From Amyelois transitella (Eukaryota > Arthropoda > Insecta > Lepidoptera > Pyralidae): DNA of 64,000 nucleotides. The notes below the pieces were generated by a model. The model was not told the DNA's origin. It searched no databases and was given only the letters and a program-made list of their open reading frames with translations. Made by a program: the position numbers and the translations under genes. Of the stretch, positions 57,173 through 64,000 are shown piece after piece. Numbering within the stretch: the stretch's first letter is position 1; each line of letters starts with the position of its first letter. The DNA lies in the NCBI RefSeq assembly GCF_032362555.1, contig NC_083506.1, positions 12,199,501 through 12,263,500 on the forward strand, in the 5' to 3' direction.

Positions 57173-59039
57173 TATTGTTCACATCATCTGCAAAACTATA
57201 TACACAATCTGCTGTCCGCTTTCGCCAACTGTCCAACACTATGTCTTCTCCCGAGCTCGAAGGTTTAGCAAGGCTCTATGACCGTAGGCGTCGCGTGGGT
57301 GCCCCAGTGGTTCCGTCTGCTGATGTCATCAGACTCGGGCCCCGGCTGGCCAACGGTGCAATACGGTTTGAGATTATGACACGCATTTGGTCCTTGATGT
57401 TTCGTCATTGCAGTATGCATTTGATTTGCAATTGTCCCCGTGGGGGAAACTGATATGCTGACACGTATTAGAGAATATGGTTGGATTGAGGAGTGACGAC
57501 CTCGATCAATCCTGAGATCGGAACCTCATCGATAGTCATAAACTAACTAATGTAAAAAAATTCTTTCTAATCTTTTATTAAAGTTTCTGCTGAAAAAATA
57601 ACATTATTGAATGGAGAATCAATGTTGTGGATTTGAATTAAAATTAATTTTCTTTCTTTCTATTGATTTTTTTTTAATTCATGCCTGTTATTGTGAAATG
57701 ATCAAATACCATAAAACTATTAGAACGGATTCCGTAAAATGCATAGTATCGATAACGAATCAATGCGTTGCCGGGCCAGAGATTGATTTAGATTAGAGAG
57801 GCGTGCCGACTGCCAAGAAAGCGTAAGTAATACAATTAGCCAATGAAATACAACAGATACTGTTTCATTCCTTTGAGTTATTATGACCCTGCAAGTATTG
57901 GTATTCTTGGCACGGGAATTCTGAGAGTTCGTTATTCCAGTTTAATTGTTGGAATCTAGTAAAATGTGAAGTTTCAAGATGATTTGTTAGTAACGATTCA
58001 GAATCAGGAAACATCGTGAGTAGTTTGTTTCTCTTTGCGTTTGTTGGTTTGGTAAGATATCTAATTTCTCGCATTTCTAGAGGTAATATAAGAATTACTA
58101 CAAAATTCAATTTTTACTCTGTCGGAAATGACATAAACCAATACCACGTACAGATTTTAAATGTTTAAGTGTTAAATTTTTACGAAAGTATGATTTTCAA
58201 TTTACAGAATATTTGAGGCTTATGCTCGAATTAATTGTCTCATCTCATCCACGCGTATCTGTTTAATCTAAGCTGGCTGACATTAATGACCTAAGCACAA
58301 CTTATGACAGAGACTGCACGTTAGGTAAATATGGACGAATCGATATATGTTCACATTTTTTTTTTAAATTTGTTTCACAATATATATCAAAATTAAATAT
58401 ATCTAGTACATATAAAATAACACTGATAAAAACCACAGAGGTTTGTCCACAGTGTGAACATAAACGTCAGTATAAGATATTTTGTATTAATCATTCATGT
58501 TTTGAAGCAATCAGTCAAAATACCTTCAAGCACGTTGTTAAACTGTTATTATACGTTTGCGACATTAAATATTTATCATCAGTGACTTCTTTTATATAAA
58601 ATCTTTAAAATTAAGCCAAAATGTTAGCATATTTTACATAAACAAATAAATACGTAACAACTTTCTCATTTTTCCAGTTTAAATTTGAGTATTTCGGTAC
58701 ACCAGCCCAATTTTTGAACTGGCTCGCCTTGGTACAATTTTGCCAGCACACGGCAACACTGGCGACCGACAATGGCAACACAGCAATGCGCGGGCGCCGC
58801 TAGTCTAGCCGGTCTCAACCGGTTCGTTGCTGACTCACAGCGGCCTGCCTTGTCCAACTCCGAAAAGCCGTTGCCTATAAATAAATCCACACTGATTGTT
58901 ATTGATTTCTACGGACAACGGTCGGTTGGGTTCCCGTTTTGTTGATAATTTCGTGCTTAGCGCCTCATAATGTATGCTTTTCGGTTTCGTGGTTAATAGC
59001 ACCACTTTATACTACGCTTTTATTATCAAAATATTTTGT

Positions 59040-59195
59040 TATCTTATAAACTTGGTATTCTTCTTTTAGGCGATGGGCTAGCAACCTGTCACTATTTGAA
59101 TCTGAATTCTATCATTAGGTGAAAGTAGCCTATCAGTCTTTCAAGACTGCTGGCTGTGTCTTCCTCGCGAGGGATATAGACTTGATAATATAGAT
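59040..59195 (+). mobile_element. SINE-like repeat, 5'-truncated
   Basis: CTTTTAGGCGATGGGCTAGC, CAACCTGTCACTATTTGAAT, TCAAGACTGCTGGCTGTGTC and GAGGGATATAGACTTGATAA. Confidence 0.6.
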
Positions 59196-59937
59196 GGATG
59201 AATATTTTGTTAGTCTGAATTCACGACGCGGTGATATTAGAAATTGTGTCTATAGGATCAGCAGATCTATTAAACTGATGATCTGCGGTGTTGTAATTTT
59301 GTATATTATACTTATAAATAAGCAAGGCAGCATAAGGTTTATCATATTGGTATGATCTTCTGTAAATAAATAAAAATATGCTTTTTGATATTGTTTACTT
59401 TATGAAACAATAACGATTAATTTAATTAGAACACGAGCTACTGAACTAAGTAATTTTTATAACAATGAAGAACTCGTTCACCTTGGGTGTGTTAATTATT
59501 CTTAGTTCAAGTTAATGTGTTATTTTTTATTAATTTAAATGTAATAAATGTAATTTACCCGGAAACCAACTAATATTATAGTTATGAGTGACGGAATAAT
59601 GAGATCTTGATGATAATCTAGACTTCATAGCCTAGAGAATTCAAATTGAATCTTTCCACATCGCTTTAAAATAAACGCACCCAAATTAAAACATCTTAAC
59701 CCATTTACTTTTTCTATTTTGGCGCTCATTTTCACGCAGTGAAAGAAATATGTCAACAATCTTTAAGCGGGTGAACTTTCGAAAATATATTTTCTTATTG
59801 AATTTTACTCTGGGTCATCGTTAACAAAGAAGATTTAATAATCGAATATTACTCCCTGGCATGATTATATCAGTAGAAAATATCCAAAAAATCTTCAAGT
59901 TATTAAAATGCACGTAAGATGTAACAAAACAAAACAA

Positions 59938-60170
59938 AAAAGAATAGGACCACTCCAGCTCTTTCCCATTGATGATCGTAAAAGGCGACTAAGGGATATA
60001 GATAGATATAGTAGGCTTATAAACATGAGATTCTTTTTTTTGGCGATGGGCTAGCAACCTGTCACTATTTGAATCTCTATTCTATTATTAAGCCTAACAG
60101 CTGAAAGTGGTCTCTTAGTCTTTCAAGACTGCTGGCTCTGTCTTACCCCTCAAGTCGTGATTACATCGAT
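59938..60170 (+). mobile_element. SINE-like repeat, head-truncated
   Basis: AAAAAGAATAGGACCACTCC, TCGTAAAAGGCGACTAAGGG, GGCGATGGGCTAGCAACCTG, TCAAGACTGCTGGCTCTGTC and CAAGTCGTGATTACATCGAT. A small internal insertion (GATATAGATAGATATAG) lies near 60000. Confidence 0.6.
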
Positions 60171-63100
60171 GGATACAGTGAAAGCCGAAGGATAAGTATT
60201 GCCTTAATGCTTCTCCATCATAACATAGAATAGTATTGTTTCAAACAAGAAAGTAAATAATTACCGGTCTAGGGCAAACAGTGCCCTGCTCCCTTATTAT
60301 TTTCTCCTTAAGCGTCGTGATTGTTATCGCGAAAGTCAGACTACGGGCATTTGTACTAAATTGGCCCATACACTAGCAATGTGAACCTATAGGACGACCA
60401 TAATTGGCAGTAAACTACGGTTACAGAGAAAGCGATGCATTGACCCGAGGCGCCATTTCACGAATTCGACCTTAGAGCCCGGGATATACTATTGTAGGGT
60501 TCATGTTTGTTGAACGCAGATCTTGGTCAAACATGATAACAAAATTGTCGTTACTCTGCGTTGTCGTGTCGTATGCTGATCATATTCGCAAATAAGATTT
60601 GTAGCTGTTTCTCCAGCCCTGTTTGTTATTGCAGTAACAACAGTAAACTCACCATTTTTATTTAGATTTTCTAGGCGATCGAACTCAAGTGTTACAGGTT
60701 GTGGTGTACCAAAAAATTTTAATTTGTGTAGTTTCAAAATTCAATTTACTGTGATTAATCGATGACTAGTATAACATATTATTTTCAATATCAAACCCTA
60801 CAATGGACGAGATTTATCACTCCACACCAACTTGTTTCATGTAAGCTGATACAAAAAAGCTAACGGTACTGGTCAGGTTTACAGCTGACGAGCTAGATAG
60901 GGACAAACTGGAATCCGTGCTTGGATTACGCTGGCTGCCGTCATCGAAACCCAATGAAACACGAATGCGCTAATAATAAGTCGGTCATTAGCATCGGAGT
61001 TGAAGTGCGAATGACCATCAATGGCATTAATGTTTATCTTGATGACATTGATACTTATATTATCTTTACTACTGATGAGATGGTATTCAGCAATTAAGAT
61101 TATGTTAGGTAGGATAGCAACATGTAAGTTGTAGCTAGGGTAGGAAATTTAAAGTGTAATTTTTGGAACAAAAACGCGGCGATTAGTGTGAACCTCTGCC
61201 CTCAATTTCATTCTAGGTAGTTCCAAAAACTACCTATGAGTATCTCAGATGACTCTTTCAAAATTTCTTAAAGATGACAATGATACGATTACATATCCGG
61301 ATATCTCTAGAATTAGATCTCTGATCGCATCTTGAGATACCAACGTTAGGCGCGGGACGACGTGGCCAAGTGCCAAAGTGTTGTACCATGACACCAATGC
61401 GCTTTGATCTCTTTATATCAGGACTCGTTTTAGGCAAGGGATCGTAGTTGGCTGGTTGTAGTTTTATTCGGTCTTGAAATATGCACTGCGCGTGTCATTG
61501 ACCCGTTAACGCATTGCTTTAGGAGCTAATTTTAAAATATTTCCTCATGTAATAGTATTGTAAGTGACTGCAGGGGCTCCAAGTTTTTAGTAAAAGCTTG
61601 ATTATTAATCTGAAGTCTCCTGCAATCTTTGTTACCTTTTAAATACTAAGTTTCCTATTCATACGAATATTGCAATAGAAACGTATAACATTGTTCGCAT
61701 TTGAGTCATTAATAAAGATTTTACAAGGGTCTTTAATTTCTTCATTCGCTACGCTGTCGATACCTTTATTCTCGTATTAGCTAAGATTGAAATCAATGGA
61801 GCGATAAATATGAAGACTTGTTACAACGTTTTACAATTAATGGTTACAGCAAAAAAGTGATCGCATACTGCAAACGGTAATTAGCTTCGAGTAAAAGGAA
61901 AAGAAACCTGCGTCTTCTATTAGATTTCCCACGGTCAAGTTTATAGCATGGGAGAAAGAAACTCTGTAATTACACATTTAGAAGCAAAATAATATGTAAG
62001 TACGATTCCCCTGTCTTACATGAATCATAACTTTGGTACACAAATTTTCCGCCAGATGATACAGACTTAGGATCGCTTAAAAATGTAAATGATTTGTTTA
62101 TTAAATAAATATCCTTGTAACATCAATGAATACCTGAAGAGATTTAAACCTTAAATAAATCAATTGAATATCAATTGATTATTAAAAAGTTTTTATGTAT
62201 ATCAATTGTTGTTGGCATTTACTGTAATAAAAGTTTATTTATAACTTTTAAGGCACAGAATTATTAATAGTTGTATCAGGGTACGAAATTTGATATCTAG
62301 TCAGCAGCTTGATTAATAAATAGCCTTGTCAATTTCAAACAATCCGTTTTAACTACAGTTATAGTACTGGCTAATGAAATCATGAACAAGATAAGCAAAA
62401 CTGTTAACCAGCCTCGTGAACCGGTTGTGGCAAATTTGCCAAAAGTTATTTAAATTACCACACTGCCTACTGTTTGATTTGCATCGACTGTCACTGCTCA
62501 GAATTTGAAAGTTGTTGTTGAATCTGAAACCTCGGTGTCGGCGCTCCACATAACAGTTTTTCATTCGCTCTTATCGTCGACGAATAAACCAATTCTTTTG
62601 TGAACAACTCGTGCCAATAGATTTAGCCTTTTTATCGACGTTTTTTTGCGTATTTTTTCCGTAGTTTGTGCCACATTTTGTCACCTATATTTTGAGACGT
62701 CCATTTTTTATCTAACTTGAGTTAAAATACCAATTTAAGTGGCTAACTTTTATTCTTACTAGATCTAAATACAGCCGTTGTGATGATCGCCCTCATAATT
62801 CATACATAGTCTCATATATTCTATTTTCTGTTTAGTCTAATTTGAATATGTATATTATGTGGCTTCAAGGTTTTTGTTTGCAAGAGCTAAGAACCTTGCT
62901 TTGTTAACTTATTATTATATTTTACTTTACACCTATAACATAAGTTAGAGACATTTTATACTCATATTGTTATTAATACTTTTAAAACTTTAAGTGTTGC
63001 ATTTAACGTATTCGTAATTTATAGTAAGTTTGTTGAGTCGATTCAGAATAACTATTCCGGCTAGTTATTTCTGGATTATTGGTAAACATTTAGCAGTAGT

Positions 63101-64000
63101 CGGTACAAGAACGTCAACAGCCTATCAACGCAGAAGCCTATGAGTTTAACAATCTGCACGTCACTGATATATTTCCAATAACGGTTGTTTTTTGCTTCTG
63201 TTTCGGCATTTCGGTTTCGTTCCACTTTCGGCGAAGCACGGAGCGTAACCATAGCGACTGGTGTGTGTTCAATAAGTGGGCGCCAAGGAACTTATAAAAT
63301 ACTCATGTTAGCTTCAGATAGGAAAGATGACCTTGAAAGTTTTCCGTACCCATCTCTCTTGTCTAAAACGTATTTGCATCTAACTCTTATCTAATTACAC
63401 CAAAAAGAAAAATATGTACAAAAGAATGGAAATACATCTGCCTCTTTCTATTTTGTCTCTACTTCAAAAATATATCGGATATTTTTCGTTTTAAGATGAT
63501 ATTCCATTGGTTATATATCCATGTCCGGCGTTTTACGACTGGCGAATCTCGCTTTATGATTACTCTGACGGACTTGATCACCATTTTATTACACACTCAT
63601 AGCTTTAAAATGTGTCGTAAAATCTGCATCAATTGCGAAATCTGTGCGCTTTCAGATCGTGATGATTGTTGATAGCATTACATGTCTACAACATTTATTG
63701 GTCCATCTGGTGATGGCTCTTGATGGCGCAAATTGTTAGATAATATACATTATCCATACTAACTATTGCACTAGACTGTAGGTTTTGATTGGTCCATTGT
63801 AACTCATAGCTACTAATCTTTAAACTAAGGCTGGTATTTGATCCTCAGATACTATTTCTCCGAACTTTGTTTTACTGTATGTATTTTAAGTTCTATCATT
63901 CTCTTAGTTCTTACCATTAATTAATTGTGATTGGTTATGATTTACCGGAAACCTCTTCGGAAATATCCATTCATACATTTTTGTTTACATATTCTTTATT

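Larger units (their letters stand above)
46504..64000 (+). other. Repeat-rich region without recognised exons (probable intron 1 of kinesin-13-like gene)
   Basis: About 17.5 kb of AT-rich DNA with many decayed repeats and a few GC-rich islands (48440-48550, 50585-50700, 57175-57510, 58735-58960). I found no ORF over about 92 codons and no recognisable domain. Whether the whole stretch belongs to one intron or holds another gene's 5' end cannot be told from sequence alone. Confidence 0.4.

Noticed and set aside
1-64000. CRISPR array or bacterial operon structure
   Set aside because: Tandem arrays here have no spacer variation and overlap spliced eukaryotic exons; all genes are intron-bearing insect genes.

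Overview
The window is nuclear DNA of a lepidopteran insect (moth or butterfly). It is AT-rich and has long introns with GT-AG boundaries. It is littered with short interspersed repeats typical of Lepidoptera: SINE-like units ending in ATGT microsatellites, Helitron-like relics carrying the GCGACTTCGTCCGCG end motif, tRNA-headed SINEs and LINE 3' ends. All gene models below were built by hand from splice sites, reading phase and remembered protein families; no database search was run.

Layout. (1) 1.5-19 kb, plus strand: a Shifted/WIF1-type secreted protein (signal peptide, WIF domain, EGF repeats; seven coding exons, every intron phase 1). (2) 11.7-14.9 kb, minus strand: a complete four-exon COQ7 gene nested inside intron 4 of shifted. 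(3) 20.7-40.5 kb, plus strand: a 13-exon erect wing/NRF1 transcription-factor gene with a candidate 27-nt microexon and a possible intron-retention C-terminus. (4) 41.4-42.4 kb, minus: COX5A (two exons). (5) 42.9-44.7 kb, minus: JMJD6 (three exons). (6) 46.4 kb, plus: the first coding exon of a probable kinesin-13 (KIF2/Klp10A) gene. (7) 46.5-64 kb: no further exon recognised; probably its first intron plus repeats, with a few GC-rich islands.

The most unusual feature is a recurring tandem-duplication architecture. Three arrays with unit lengths of about 138, 140 and 144 bp each straddle an exon 3' end, its splice donor and the first part of the intron. They lie at shifted exon 1 (four copies), shifted exon 6 (17 full copies) and COQ7 exon 3 (four copies). 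In shifted exon 6 the unit is 144 bp (48 codons) and has no stop. The locus can therefore be read as a very long EGF-repeat ORF, and each of its 17 donors would also splice in frame to the same last exon. Canonical use of the first donor predicts a 364-residue protein; use of the last predicts about 1132 residues.

Functionally, NRF1 is known in vertebrates as an activator of nuclear genes for mitochondria. COX5A and COQ7 lie on either side of the NRF1-like gene here. I see no clear NRF1 palindrome in their promoters, so this may be chance.
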